A stretch of 33,340 bases of DNA from Desulfobacteraceae bacterium (GCA_011390755.1 JAABRU010000069.1:1-33340); one strand, 5' to 3'; counted from the stretch's first letter, positions 8,254 to 17,186 are shown. Numbers and translations are program-made. The notes: generated from the letters alone by a model not told the origin.

Positions 8254-9687
8254 ATGCGTATTACACTCGTACATCCCACCGGCTCCAACTGGATACCGGG
8301 GAAAAAAGACATCAGCGCAACGGCCAACCGGATGCCCCCGCTGGGGCTGCTTTCCATTGCCGCATGGCTGGAAAAAGAGGGACACAGGGTTTTTGTCCAT
8401 GACTGTTTAGGACCGGGAGCCGTATCTGACAATCATGTCAATGCAAAGCTCATTCTGGCGCAGAAACCGGATATTGCCGGTTTTTCCGCCACTACTTCCG
8501 GCTTTTTGGACGGATACGATCTGGCCTGCCGTATCAAAAAAGCCCGGCCCGAAATCCGCACTGTTTTCGGCGGTGTACATATTTCCGCAATGGGGGGACT
8601 GCTGCTCAGAGATTTCAAAGAGATTGATTTTCTTTGCATGGGCGAAGGGGAAGTCACTTTGGCGGAGCTGGCCTCCGGCAGCAATCCCCGTGACATAGAC
8701 GGACTTATCCGGAGGGAGGGGGAGGACATCATCTCCAATCCGCCCCGCATTCATATTCCGGATCTGGATGGCCTGCCTTTCCCGGCATATGAAAAACTGA
8801 AAGGATTTCCCAAAGGCTACAACCTCCCCCTTTTCAGTTATATCCTTTCACCGGGGGCGACAATGGTCACCAGCCGGGGATGCCCCTATCAGTGTTCCTA
8901 CTGCGACCGTTCGGTTTACAAACGCGGCTACCGTTATAATTCCGCCGAATATATTTACGAACATATGCAGTATCTCCGCAGGCGTTTCGGTGTCCGGCAC
9001 ATCAATATCTATGATGATCTGTTCACGGCCAACCGCAAACGCATTGCCGCACTCTGCGAACTGCTTATCTCCGGGCCTCTGGGAATGCAGTTCAACTGCG
9101 CAGTGCGGGTCGGCCATGCCGATGATGAGCTGCTGCGGATGCTGAAAAAAGCCGGTGCCCTGCAGCTGTCCCTGGGAATCGAAACCGCGGATCCCCAACT
9201 GCTGAAAACCCATAAACCCGGCGTTTACCCGGAAGAAGTGCGGGATACGGTGCGGCGCATACAGAATAAGGGGCTTCGGGCCAAAGGACTGTTCATGATG
9301 GGGCTGCCGGGCGAAACCGCTGCATCCGCCCGGAGAACCAGTGATTTTGTCATGTCCCTGGGCCTGGATGACATGAATATGTCCAAATTTACACCTTTTT
9401 ACGGCGCGCCGGTCTGGAAAGACATCTTCCGGCAGGGCACATTTGATTATGACTGGCGCAAAATGAACTGCCTGAATTTTGTTTTTGTTCCCCATGGCAT
9501 TGATTCCAAAGAAACCCTGGATCAGTTGTATAACAGGCATGTAAAGCGTTTTTACACCGACAAAACCTGGCATCGCAAATTTGCACGGCGCATATGGCAG
9601 CACCGGCGCAGCCTTTTCTATATGCTCCGCCACCTGCCTTCCTTCCGGGCCGCCCAAAAAGCCTTTGAACCGGAAAAAAACGGTTGA
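8254..9687 (+). CDS. B12-binding radical SAM protein
   Basis: A 477-residue protein. Residues about 1-140 form a cobalamin-binding domain (MRITLVHPTG at the first strand, then VFGGVHISAM and MGEGEVTLAEL). The radical SAM domain follows, with the cluster motif CPYQCSYC (Cys210, Cys214, Cys217) after VTSRG, and the later AGALQLSLGIET strand. Members of this class methylate or rearrange unactivated carbons in lipids, cofactors and natural products; the substrate here is unknown. The ATG at 8254 was chosen because the first beta strand begins there; a TTG at 8215 would add 13 residues and lie at the edge of repeat E1. The gene appears monocistronic. Confidence 0.88.
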   Translation: MRITLVHPTGSNWIPGKKDISATANRMPPLGLLSIAAWLEKEGHRVFVHDCLGPGAVSDNHVNAKLILAQKPDIAGFSATTSGFLDGYDLACRIKKARPEIRTVFGGVHISAMGGLLLRDFKEIDFLCMGEGEVTLAELASGSNPRDIDGLIRREGEDIISNPPRIHIPDLDGLPFPAYEKLKGFPKGYNLPLFSYILSPGATMVTSRGCPYQCSYCDRSVYKRGYRYNSAEYIYEHMQYLRRRFGVRHINIYDDLFTANRKRIAALCELLISGPLGMQFNCAVRVGHADDELLRMLKKAGALQLSLGIETADPQLLKTHKPGVYPEEVRDTVRRIQNKGLRAKGLFMMGLPGETAASARRTSDFVMSLGLDDMNMSKFTPFYGAPVWKDIFRQGTFDYDWRKMNCLNFVFVPHGIDSKETLDQLYNRHVKRFYTDKTWHRKFARRIWQHRRSLFYMLRHLPSFRAAQKAFEPEKNG

Positions 9688-9696
9688 TTTTCAAAA

Positions 9697-9832
9697 CCTG
9701 AATTATTCATAAATTCACTTTTTGCTGTAAATTCAGGATATGCCAAAAAACGGGTTTAAAGCCCTTTTCTGAATTCTTTTTATTTATCAGTAAGATATCC
9801 TGATTTTTAGCGGAACGTATGAATAATGCGGG
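9697..9832. repeat. Family D element, copy D1
   Basis: Begins CCTGAATTATTCATAAATTC and ends ATGAATAATGCGGG. It is about 136 bp and closely matches 32111-32247, sharing TCACTTTTTGCTGTAAATTC. It starts 9 bp after the stop of the radical SAM gene. Confidence 0.8.
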
Positions 9833-9877
9833 AAAGGGACTTTCATCAGATTTTATGACTGCCGGGTAAAAAAATAC

Positions 9878-9960
9878 GCTAGTGGGTCAGACCGGTTGAT
9901 TTGAAATTCCCCTCCCCCGGCGGGAGGGGTAGGGGGATTCATGCGAGCTGACCCACTATC
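9878..9960. repeat. Family B element, copy B1 (83 bp)
   Basis: TIRs TAGTGGGTCA and TGACCCACTA enclose a GC-rich palindrome (CCCCTCCCCCGGCGGGAGGG). The 8-bp direct repeat AAAAATAC flanks it exactly (9870-9877, 9961-9968). It ends 39 bp before the start codon of the next gene. Confidence 0.85.
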
Positions 9961-9999
9961 AAAAATACAATGAAAACAATCATGACAAGGAGATAGAAT

Positions 10000-11931
10000 A
10001 TGACCGCGCTGAAGCATCTTTTTTCACCGATTCAGATCGGAAACATGACCGCATCCAACCGTCTGCTCATGTCGGCCATGAGCATCAATTTCGGAGTGGA
10101 TGAAGACGGATGTGTGAATGAACAACTTATTGAATATTTTACGGCACGGGCCAAAGGCGGTGTGGGAATGATGCTGGTGGGCGGCGGTGCGGTGCATCCC
10201 ACAGGTCTGGAACTGCCCCATCTGCCCACGCTTTGGGATGACAGCTGCATTCCCTCCCTCAAAAAAATGGTGGCGGCCGTAAAACCCTACGGCACAAAAT
10301 TCGGGGTGCAGCTCATGCACGGAGGACGGCAGTCCTATCATGACAATAAGGTGGCCCCGTCCCCCATTCCCGCTCCTGCTGTGGTGAAAGGCATTCCCAA
10401 AGAACTGAGCATTCCGGAAATAAAGGAACTGGTGCAGGCTTTCGGCGATTCGGCCCTGCGCTGCAGGCAGGCCGGTTTTGATTTTGTGGAAATCCACGGA
10501 GCGCACGGTTATCTTATCAACCAGTTTCTTTCCCTCAATTCCAATAAACGCACAGACGAATACGGCGGTTCTTTTGAAAACCGCAGTCGCTTTCTGCTGG
10601 AACTTTTCCGGGACATCCGGGAAAAATGCGGTGCGGATTTTCCCGTGGGCATCCGCATGAACGGGCAGGATTATATCAAAGACGGCCTGATTCTGGAGGA
10701 CGCGCTGCGACTTGCGCCGATTCTGGAAAAAGAGGGGGCGGCCTATCTGCATGTTTCCGCGGGGGTTTACGGTTCCACCCAGCTGACCATCCCCTCCATG
10801 TATGTGGAACACGGCTGCTTTATCCATCTGGCCGAAGCCGTGAAAAAAGCGGTTTCCATTCCGGTGATAACTGTGGGACGTATCAAAGATCCGCGTATGG
10901 CCGAAAAAATTATTGCGGAGGGAAAAGCCGATGCCGTGGCACTGGGACGCTCTGTCATTGCGGATCCGGAATATCCCAATAAAGCCAAAGCCGGGGCCTT
11001 TGCCGACATCCGCCCCTGCATGGGCTGCTGCCTGGGATGCATTCATGCGGTTCTGGCGCTGGAACCCGGTTCCTGCGTGGTCAATCCGGAAGTGGGGCGG
11101 GAATACCTGCTGAAAGATGAAAAAAAACCGGAAAAAGCCAGACAGATTCTCGTGGTCGGAGCGGGACCGTCCGGAATGGCGGCAGCCAGGATTCTGGCCA
11201 TGCGGGGGCATTCAGTGACCATCTGCGAAAAGCAGGGTAAAAGCGGCGGGGTACTGCGTCTGGCCGCAAAAGTCCCCGGCCGGGGGGAAGTGGGGGATAT
11301 TCTGGGATTTTTGCAAAGGGAACTGGAAAAATATAAGGTGGAAATCCGTTACAATACGGAAGCAGGGCCGGAAATTCTGGATGAAATCCGGCCGGAGACC
11401 GTCATTCTTGCCACCGGCAGTCTGCCGGAAATGCCCATTATCAAAGGTCTGTTCCAGACTCAAATGGAACTGATGACCGTAACGGATGTACTGGCCAAAG
11501 AATCGGAACCCGGGGAAAAAGTCATCATCCTCGGCGGGGGGCAGGCGGGTCTGGTGCTGGCGGATTTTCTGGCGGAAAAAGGAAAAGAAGTGGCCCTGCT
11601 TAACCGCAAAGCCCATTTTGGGGAGGAAATGTCCAGCAATGACCGGTTTTACCTGCGGGAACGCCTCAAACGGGACCGTGTAAAACTGTATAAAAAAGTG
11701 TCGGTGCAGAAGTTTACCGCAGACGGTGCTGATTTCCGTTCGGACGGAAATCCCGTATCCCTGCGGGGCTTTGATACGGTTATTCTCTCGGAAAAAATGG
11801 ATTCGGTGCGGGATGCCCTGCAGCTGCTCAAAGACAGATTCGCGGATGTCCGCATTATCGGAGATGCCAAAAGCCCGCGGACCCTGATGCTCTGCATGAG
11901 CGAGGCCGAAGAAATTGCGCGTTCTTTGTGA
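10000..11931 (+). CDS. FeS flavoenzyme of the 2,4-dienoyl-CoA reductase / old yellow enzyme family
   Basis: A 643-residue three-part oxidoreductase. Residues 1-330 form the FMN-binding TIM barrel (FSPIQIGNMTASNRL, then the catalytic-region HGAHGYLINQFLS and the family signature DEYGGSFENRSRF). A 4Fe-4S site follows in CMGCCLGC (Cys340, Cys343, Cys347) plus the Cys before VVNPEVG. A first Rossmann motif VVGAGPSGMAAA (about 385) binds FAD and a second, ILGGGQAG (about 508), NAD(P)H. The family reduces enoyl or dienoyl thioesters and related C=C bonds by passing electrons from NAD(P)H through FAD and the cluster to FMN; the actual substrate is open. AAGGAG lies 7 nt before the ATG. Repeat B1 sits immediately upstream. 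The gene appears single. Confidence 0.9.
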   Translation: MTALKHLFSPIQIGNMTASNRLLMSAMSINFGVDEDGCVNEQLIEYFTARAKGGVGMMLVGGGAVHPTGLELPHLPTLWDDSCIPSLKKMVAAVKPYGTKFGVQLMHGGRQSYHDNKVAPSPIPAPAVVKGIPKELSIPEIKELVQAFGDSALRCRQAGFDFVEIHGAHGYLINQFLSLNSNKRTDEYGGSFENRSRFLLELFRDIREKCGADFPVGIRMNGQDYIKDGLILEDALRLAPILEKEGAAYLHVSAGVYGSTQLTIPSMYVEHGCFIHLAEAVKKAVSIPVITVGRIKDPRMAEKIIAEGKADAVALGRSVIADPEYPNKAKAGAFADIRPCMGCCLGCIHAVLALEPGSCVVNPEVGREYLLKDEKKPEKARQILVVGAGPSGMAAARILAMRGHSVTICEKQGKSGGVLRLAAKVPGRGEVGDILGFLQRELEKYKVEIRYNTEAGPEILDEIRPETVILATGSLPEMPIIKGLFQTQMELMTVTDVLAKESEPGEKVIILGGGQAGLVLADFLAEKGKEVALLNRKAHFGEEMSSNDRFYLRERLKRDRVKLYKKVSVQKFTADGADFRSDGNPVSLRGFDTVILSEKMDSVRDALQLLKDRFADVRIIGDAKSPRTLMLCMSEAEEIARSL

Positions 11932-11966
11932 AAACTGACACAAGGTCGGAGGAGTGCCGGACTTAG

Positions 11967-12052
11967 AGCCTATCCGAAAACCTGTCTTCCGGTATTCTGA
12001 ACCCCTGTTTTCATCGGTTCCCAAAATCGGTTTCGGAGGTTTTCGGATAGCT
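11967..12052. repeat. Family J inverted repeat, copy J1
   Basis: AGCCTATCCGAAAACC pairs with GGTTTTCGGATAGCT across about 86 bp. It begins 35 bp after the flavoenzyme stop. A second copy lies at 13391-13471. Confidence 0.7.
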
Positions 12053-12098
12053 TCTTACAGTCTGACATACTGAAGCAATTCAGGAAAAAGTCTGCCGG

Positions 12099-12229
12099 TG
12101 GTGGGTCCAAAAGGTTGATTCCCCTCTGTAGGGGGGTATTGCATGCGCCCGACCGGCGCAGATCCGGGGCGTATGCAGTACGCCCCTGCAGTCATAAATC
12201 TGATTTATCAGCCCAGTTTGACCCACTAC
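12099..12229. repeat. Family B element with repeat H inside (B4)
   Basis: The ends GGTGGGTCCAAAAGGTTGAT and TGACCCACTA match family B. Instead of the GC-rich palindrome it holds an H palindrome (12125-12191), with GTATTGCATGCGCCC inverted against GGGGCGTATGCAGTACGCCC. Confidence 0.65.
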
Positions 12230-12293
12230 TGCTCTGTCAGGGCTAAGAATAAGGGCTGGGCATCGCATAATTTATTTACACAATTATAAATAT

Positions 12294-12394
12294 GATGCAT
12301 CGGTAAAAAGTCCAAATTTCAAAAATTGCTGTTAATAAAATCAGTAAATTAATATGTATCAAAACCTGATTTTCCGACTTTTTACGAGATCGTC
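12294..12394 (+). repeat. Family A element, copy A2 (101 bp)
   Basis: Starts GATGCATCGGTAAAAAGTCC and ends GACTTTTTACGAGATCGTC. It is flanked by the 6-bp direct repeat AAATAT (12288-12293, 12395-12400). Confidence 0.9.
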
Positions 12395-12511
12395 AAATAT
12401 AGTATTCCAATTTAGGTTTTCCCTGGCACGAAATTTGCTTCAACTGTCAACCGCAACCGTCCGGCGGACAGATTATAAGATATTGTGCCCGTTTTTGGAA
12501 AAACCAAAATT

Positions 12512-12643
12512 GATGAACCGGTAAAAAGTCAAAACGCTGTCACTCCGGCGAAAACCGAAGTCCGGAACATGCTGAAAATACTGTATTTCGGCTTTCGCCG
12601 GAATGACGCAGAATCAGGAATCCGGACTTTTTACATATTCATC
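12512..12643 (+). repeat. Family A shell with a different core (A')
   Basis: The ends GATGAACCGGTAAAAAGTC and GGACTTTTTACATATTCATC are A-type, but the core is a palindrome around CCGGCGAAAACC/GGCTTTCGCCGG. The direct repeat AAAATT flanks it (12506-12511, 12644-12649). Total 132 bp. Confidence 0.82.
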
Positions 12644-12791
12644 AAAATTGGATCAGTATATAAATCCGTTTACCCTAAAATTAAGCTCTGACAAAGCACT
12701 GCCCTTACTTTCTTATGTCAGCAGCCCTGCTCCCTCAGAGGGGAGATGGTCTTCAGGGGATTTGACCCATTGTCAATAAGGAAGGACTGTT

Positions 12792-13391
12792 ATGATTTTT
12801 TATTTTTTACTGCCTGCAGCGGCCTATCTGCTGGGTTCTGTACCTTTTGGACTGATTGCGGGACGGATATTTGCCGGAGAGGATATCCGCAAACACGGAA
12901 GCGGAAATATCGGGGCCACCAATGCACGGCGCAGGGCCGGAAATTGCGCGGGAATACTGACTTTGGCGGGAGATATTGCCAAAGGTGCGTTCCCGGTGTA
13001 TCTGGCATTCCGTCTGTCTGCTTCCGGAGCAGGATGGGAGGATGTCTATGTTTCTTTTGTTGCCATTTGCGCTTTTGCCGGGCATCTTTACCCCTTTTTC
13101 ATGAAAGGAAAAGGGGGAGGCAAAGGGGTTGCCACTGCCGGAGGATGTTTCCTGATAATTTCCCCCTTTGCCCTTCTGATTTCTGTTCTGGTCTTTATTC
13201 TGACCGTCTGCATGAGCAGCCGGGTATCTGCCGCTTCTCTGACCGGTTCGGCCATACTGCCCCTTGCGGTCTGGAAAGCAACGGCCTCCCCGGTATTCTG
13301 TGCATGTGCAGTCATCATTGCTTTCCGGATCCTTGTCCGGCACCGGGAGAATATCAGACGTTTGATGGCCGGAACAGAACCCCGGATTTAG
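12792..13391 (+). CDS. plsY: Acyl-phosphate:glycerol-3-phosphate acyltransferase
   Basis: A 199-residue integral inner-membrane protein. PlsY acylates glycerol-3-phosphate from acyl-phosphate, the first step of phospholipid synthesis. The three family motifs are present: LGSVPFGLIAGRI near residue 14, GSGNIGATNARR near 37-48 (phosphate loop) and the Gly-rich GKGGGKGVATAGG near 105. About five hydrophobic segments separate them. Length is normal. GAAGGA lies just before the ATG. It is alone and convergent with the ispH fusion gene; element J2 fills the space between the two stop codons. Identification is firm. Confidence 0.94.
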   Translation: MIFYFLLPAAAYLLGSVPFGLIAGRIFAGEDIRKHGSGNIGATNARRRAGNCAGILTLAGDIAKGAFPVYLAFRLSASGAGWEDVYVSFVAICAFAGHLYPFFMKGKGGGKGVATAGGCFLIISPFALLISVLVFILTVCMSSRVSAASLTGSAILPLAVWKATASPVFCACAVIIAFRILVRHRENIRRLMAGTEPRI

Positions 13392-13471
13392 CGCCTGTCC
13401 GAAAACAATTTTTTGAATCCTCTTAAAACAGAGGGGCGGGGTTAGCGGTAAACAGCTTTTCGGACAGAGTC
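13391..13471. repeat. Family J inverted repeat between convergent genes (J2)
   Basis: GCCTGTCCGAAAAC (from 13393) is inverted against GCTTTTCGGACAGAG. It occupies the whole space between the stop of plsY (13389-13391) and the stop of the ispH fusion (13472-13474), so a role as a bidirectional terminator is plausible. Confidence 0.7.
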
Positions 13472-15205
13472 TTAGGCGGCAATCAGCACCCACAGCAGGG
13501 TAATCAGCCCTGAAAGAACAAACTGACTTTCCACCAGAAATTCCAGACGTATGCCCGGCAGCACCCGCCCTTTTTTATGCGTGGAAATAATCAGCAGCAA
13601 AAAAAAGGGGCAGAGTATCAGCGCATAACTGAGACCGGAAAAAACCTCAAAAGCACCGGTCAGAAAAAGGATCAGCATAATAAACAGACAGAGCCCTTTT
13701 AAAAAGGTGATACTCAGTTTTTCCCCCAGCAGCAGGGGGATGGTTTCCTTTCCCATAATCCGGTCGCCCTGCATATCCAGCACATCAAAAAAAGCCGCCC
13801 GGACAAATGCCATACTCATGGCCAGGACAAATACCGGCATGGTACTGAGGCGGAAGGAATTCCATACCGCCAGCACCGGAAATATGCCGATCACCACACC
13901 CCATGCCAGGGAAATCAGAATGGTTTTGGAACCCGGAATATCCCGAATCCGGCGGTACCGGAATCCTTTTGCAGATTCCGGAATAATTTTCAGATTATAG
14001 CACAGACCCAAAATGCTCATGGCAAAAAGCAAAAGAAAGGGCAGTATCCCCACGCCCGCGGCAACGCCCAGACCGACCCCCCCGGAGCTGATGGCCAGCA
14101 GGGTAAGGGCAATTTTGTGATTGTCATAAAAAGAGGAGCGGTCCGGGTCATTATAGCGGGCCTCCCGGATGCCGGTCAGGTTATTGAGAGTATGCATGGA
14201 AAGCACATAGAACAGTGTGATCACAATATAGGGAAAGGGGCTGGCAATTTCCTGCAAAACCGTGCAGGCATAGCACAGCGCGGCAGCTCCCAGGGCAACA
14301 CAGATATTGGTGCGGATCAGAAAACGCTGCAGGGCCAGACGCCGTTTTCTCCACACAGACTGTTTTTCAAAAGGAAGGGATTCAATGGCCCGGTATATGC
14401 GTTTGATAATCCAGTTTGGGGTGGAAGCGCCCGCGGTAATGCCGATATGCGCGGCAGCGGCAAGGGCCTCCACATCTATTTCCCCTTCTGTTTCAACATG
14501 AAAAGCCCTTTTCCCGTTTTCCCGGACCACCTGGGCCAGGCGCCGGGTATTTCCGCTCTCATGACCGCCCACGACAACGACAAGATCCACAGACTGCGCC
14601 AGGCGTTTGGCTTCGGCCTGTCTTTTTTCCGTAGAATCACAGATGGTGTTAAATATCCGATAGTGGGAACATTTCTGTTCTGCCCATTTTTTTACACTTT
14701 CATAAAAAAGAATATTCTGTGTTGTCTGCGCCACAATGATGGCATCTTCAAAAGCAGGCATTTCCTCCAGCTCCTGAAGACTGTCCGCGACAAATCCTTT
14801 TTTTCCGGCATAACCCAGCAGTCCGATCACTTCGGGATGATCTTTGTCCCCGATAATAATGCAGGCCGCTCCCCGGGCCGCGTGTTTCCGGATAATGGTC
14901 TGCACTTTGATAACCCGCGGGCAGGTGGCATCTATTACGCAAAACCCCGCCTTTTCCAGTTTTTCCCGCGTCTGTAAGGGAATACCGTGTGCCCGGATGA
15001 TTACGGTTCCTTTTCCCTGTTCGGGAATTTCCCTGAGCACCCGGATACCCTTATCTTCCATCAGACTGAGTACCTGGGGATTATGAATCAGGGGGCCGTA
15101 TGTATAAATGGGGGGGTGGCAGGTATTCGAGGCATCCAGGGCCATTTCCACGGCCCGCTGAACCCCCATGCAGAATCCGGCGGTATGGGCGACTGATATC
15201 TTCAT
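13472..15205 (-). CDS. ispH: IspH (HMBPP reductase) fused to a UbiA-type prenyltransferase
   Basis: A 577-residue fusion. Residues 1-280 are IspH, the last MEP-pathway enzyme, which reduces HMBPP to IPP and DMAPP with a [4Fe-4S] cluster. The three cluster cysteines are visible (Cys12 in HTAGFCMGV, Cys95 in DATCPRV, Cys189 in TICDSTEKRQ) along with His41, His73, His123 and TAGASTPNW at 257-265. Residues about 297-577 form a polytopic UbiA-family domain: the second Asp-rich motif is DVLDMQGDRIMGKETIP (474-490), and a first motif is represented by NDPDRSSFY (352-360). UbiA proteins transfer a prenyl chain to an aromatic or other acceptor in the membrane. The join runs without frameshift, so this looks like a real fusion. 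GGAG precedes the ATG. The acceptor of the prenyltransferase half is unknown. Confidence 0.9.
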   Translation of the reverse strand: MKISVAHTAGFCMGVQRAVEMALDASNTCHPPIYTYGPLIHNPQVLSLMEDKGIRVLREIPEQGKGTVIIRAHGIPLQTREKLEKAGFCVIDATCPRVIKVQTIIRKHAARGAACIIIGDKDHPEVIGLLGYAGKKGFVADSLQELEEMPAFEDAIIVAQTTQNILFYESVKKWAEQKCSHYRIFNTICDSTEKRQAEAKRLAQSVDLVVVVGGHESGNTRRLAQVVRENGKRAFHVETEGEIDVEALAAAAHIGITAGASTPNWIIKRIYRAIESLPFEKQSVWRKRRLALQRFLIRTNICVALGAAALCYACTVLQEIASPFPYIVITLFYVLSMHTLNNLTGIREARYNDPDRSSFYDNHKIALTLLAISSGGVGLGVAAGVGILPFLLLFAMSILGLCYNLKIIPESAKGFRYRRIRDIPGSKTILISLAWGVVIGIFPVLAVWNSFRLSTMPVFVLAMSMAFVRAAFFDVLDMQGDRIMGKETIPLLLGEKLSITFLKGLCLFIMLILFLTGAFEVFSGLSYALILCPFFLLLIISTHKKGRVLPGIRLEFLVESQFVLSGLITLLWVLIAA

Positions 15206-15349
15206 TGCATCTCCGGGAATTATGATTTATACATTTGCTGAAAAAAGTTTTTCACATGTTCGGGATGTTTTTTTATAACATCCCTCTCAAATGACGAACC
15301 TGAAATAAAAGATATATGTAACATAAAACAGGAATACTGCAAAGTGCAA

Positions 15350-16270
15350 ATGAATAAAAGATACCGGGATTTCAATTCCTGCCTGCGCGCGGTTTACGGC
15401 GAGAGGGTGCAGAAAATAACAGTGGATGCGGGCCTGACCTGTCCCAACCGGGACGGCAGTCTTTCCGAAAGTGCTTGTATATACTGCAATGCCAGAGGAT
15501 CCGGAACCGGGGATTATGCCCGCGGGCGGAGTATTGCAGAACAAATCCGCAGAAATGCGGTGTTTGTGGCCCGCAGGTACAAAGCCCGGAAATTTCTCGT
15601 TTACTTCCAGTCTTTTTCCAATACCTACGCTGCCCCGGAAAAACTCCGCCGGATCTATGACGAAGCCCTTTCGGCCATTGAGGGCATTGTGGGACTGTCC
15701 GTGGGGACAAGACCGGACTGCGTGAATGAGGATGTGCTTTCCCTTTTGCAGGGCTATGCCGGAAAATATCTGATCTGGCTGGAATACGGACTGCAGTCCG
15801 CCCATGACCGCACACTCGCACTGCTCAACCGGGGACATGATGCGGCCTGCTTCCGGAATGCGGTCCGGATGAGCCGGAAGCGGAATATTTCCCTCTGCGC
15901 GCATGTTATCCTGGGATTGCCGGGGGAAACGCGCAGTGATATGATGGAAACAGCCCGGATGCTGGGAGATATGGGTATAGACGGCGTGAAAATCCATCTT
16001 CTGTATGTGGTGCGGGGAACAAAACTGGAGGAAATGTACAGCAAAGGGGAATACCGGCCTTTGGAACAGGAGGAATATACAAATCTGGTATGCGAATTTC
16101 TGGAATATCTGCCCCCGGAAACCGTGATTCAGCGGTTAACGGGAGATCCCCACCCGGAGGAACTGGCCGCGCCTTTTTGGTCTTTGGACAAAAGGGGCAC
16201 ATATCAGATGATTATGGACAAAATGGAAAATTTTGACATGTACCAGGGAAAACGTTACTCTCTTATCTAA
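15350..16270 (+). CDS. TIGR01212-family radical SAM protein (YhcC-like)
   Basis: A 306-residue radical SAM protein of the YhcC family, whose function is not settled. The cluster motif is spread as in the family, with Cys31 in TCPNRDG and Cys43/Cys46 in ACIYCNARG (C-x11-C-x2-C). Other family blocks are LVYFQSFSNTYA, SVGTRPDCV, WLEYGLQS, NRGHD and GLPGETRSDMMETARML. The ATG at 15350 is preferred; a GTG at 15344 would add two residues. It is divergent from the ispH fusion with about 145 bp between them, where both promoters must lie. Length is normal for the family. Confidence 0.9.
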   Translation: MNKRYRDFNSCLRAVYGERVQKITVDAGLTCPNRDGSLSESACIYCNARGSGTGDYARGRSIAEQIRRNAVFVARRYKARKFLVYFQSFSNTYAAPEKLRRIYDEALSAIEGIVGLSVGTRPDCVNEDVLSLLQGYAGKYLIWLEYGLQSAHDRTLALLNRGHDAACFRNAVRMSRKRNISLCAHVILGLPGETRSDMMETARMLGDMGIDGVKIHLLYVVRGTKLEEMYSKGEYRPLEQEEYTNLVCEFLEYLPPETVIQRLTGDPHPEELAAPFWSLDKRGTYQMIMDKMENFDMYQGKRYSLI

Positions 16271-16524
16271 CCATAATTATTCATAAATATGAACAAGTCC
16301 CCAAATCATAATGCTTCGGCTGAAAACCGGGTTCTATCGTGTTTAAGATAATTATTTTGGGTAGGTCGGGGTGAGGTACGAACCCCGGCAGTTTCAGGAT
16401 GTCGGGGTTTGCACCTCACCCCAGTCCGCATGAAACCCCAAAGCCCTTTTCTTAAACTCTTAAAGCCCGTATTCAGCATTTTCTTTATTTTCGGGCGGCT
16501 ATCGAAATTTATGAATAATGCGGG
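16271..16524. repeat. Family D-type element with an inner palindrome (D3)
   Basis: Starts directly after the stop codon with CCATAATTATTCATAAAT and ends ATTTATGAATAATGCGGG. A second inverted repeat, CGGGGTGAGGTACGAACCCC against GGGGTTTGCACCTCACCCC, sits in its middle (about 16370-16425). It fills most of the 274-bp gap. Confidence 0.65.
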
Positions 16525-16544
16525 ATAAGTGAACAGGAGAAAAA

Positions 16545-17063
16545 ATGTCGGAAATCAAAGAAATTATTATTCCCAAAGAGCGGGCTGTTTTCCGGCTGGA
16601 TCAGAACGGCTGCTGGCGCAATGCACATGGAAAATTCCGGAAAAAAAGCATTATCGATCATTTTCATGCATCCATCCGAAAAGATAAAGACGGATACTAT
16701 CTGACCCAGTTCAACGGGGACATACGGGAAAAAGTATATTTTCCCTATGAAGATACGGTTTTTTTTGTCACGGATGTACGGAAAGGGGAGGGGGAAATCC
16801 GCCTGCTCCTGAACACAAAAGAGGAAATTCCCCTTGCGCCGGAAAAACTTTCGGTACGAAAAGATAATCTTTACATACAGAAGGTGGTGCAGGGCAGTGA
16901 AGAAAGGATCCGCTTCTGCGAACGGGCACTGCTGAAACTGTCCGCGCATATCGGCTTTGAAAAGGGGCAGTATTATTTTGAGGATAAAGAAAGAAAAACA
17001 GCAATTCCGACTGTTTCCGAAACCGTTTCTGAAACAGAATCCGGCATCCCCCAGACAGACTGA
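16545..17063 (+). CDS. Conserved protein of unknown function
   Basis: A 172-residue soluble protein with no signal peptide or membrane segment. It has blocks that look conserved, such as KSIIDHFHASIRKDKDGYYL, EKVYFPYEDTVFFVTDV and a closing segment FCERALLKLSAHIGFEKGQY. I recall similar proteins in other Proteobacteria and Desulfobacterota but cannot assign a function; database names of the permease kind do not fit, since no hydrophobic helix is visible. The last 25 residues are a low-complexity Ser/Thr/Glu tail (TVSETVSETES). AGGAG precedes the ATG. It stands alone between repeat clusters. Confidence 0.75.
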   Translation: MSEIKEIIIPKERAVFRLDQNGCWRNAHGKFRKKSIIDHFHASIRKDKDGYYLTQFNGDIREKVYFPYEDTVFFVTDVRKGEGEIRLLLNTKEEIPLAPEKLSVRKDNLYIQKVVQGSEERIRFCERALLKLSAHIGFEKGQYYFEDKERKTAIPTVSETVSETESGIPQTD

Positions 17064-17186
17064 GCAGTTCTGCCCTCTGCCGGGAGGATTTCTGTTTTAC
17101 CGGCAGCATTCCGGCAGGGGTTTTCTTTTTGCTTTTCCTGCCGAACTTCCGTACTTGTCCTACTGCCTTTTTTTATGCTATAGACT

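Larger units (their letters stand above)
12230..12698. repeat. Composite family G element with two A-type insertions
   Basis: Outer ends TGCTCTGTCAGGGCT and AGCTCTGACAAAGCA are inverted repeats. The left arm (CATCGCATAATTTATTTACA) and right arm (ATCCGTTTACCCTAAAATTA) both reappear, in reverse, in G2 at 31766-31973. Elements A2 and A' are inserted inside, each with its own direct repeat. Confidence 0.65.
11932..12791. other. 860-bp gap filled with nested repeats
   Basis: No gene is supported here. In order it holds element J1, element B4 with repeat H2 inside it, and a composite element G1 that contains one A copy and one A-like copy. The last 70 bp before plsY keep a degenerate B-like right end (GATTTGACCCATTGTC). 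Confidence 0.7.

Noticed and set aside
8848..9657. Open frame antisense to the first radical SAM gene
   Set aside because: Shadow of a well-supported gene.
10024..11211. Long open frame antisense to the flavoenzyme
   Set aside because: It mirrors a gene with clear domains on the other strand, has no recognisable protein features and no supporting start context.
16545..17063. Membrane transporter annotation for the 172-residue protein
   Set aside because: No hydrophobic helix is visible.
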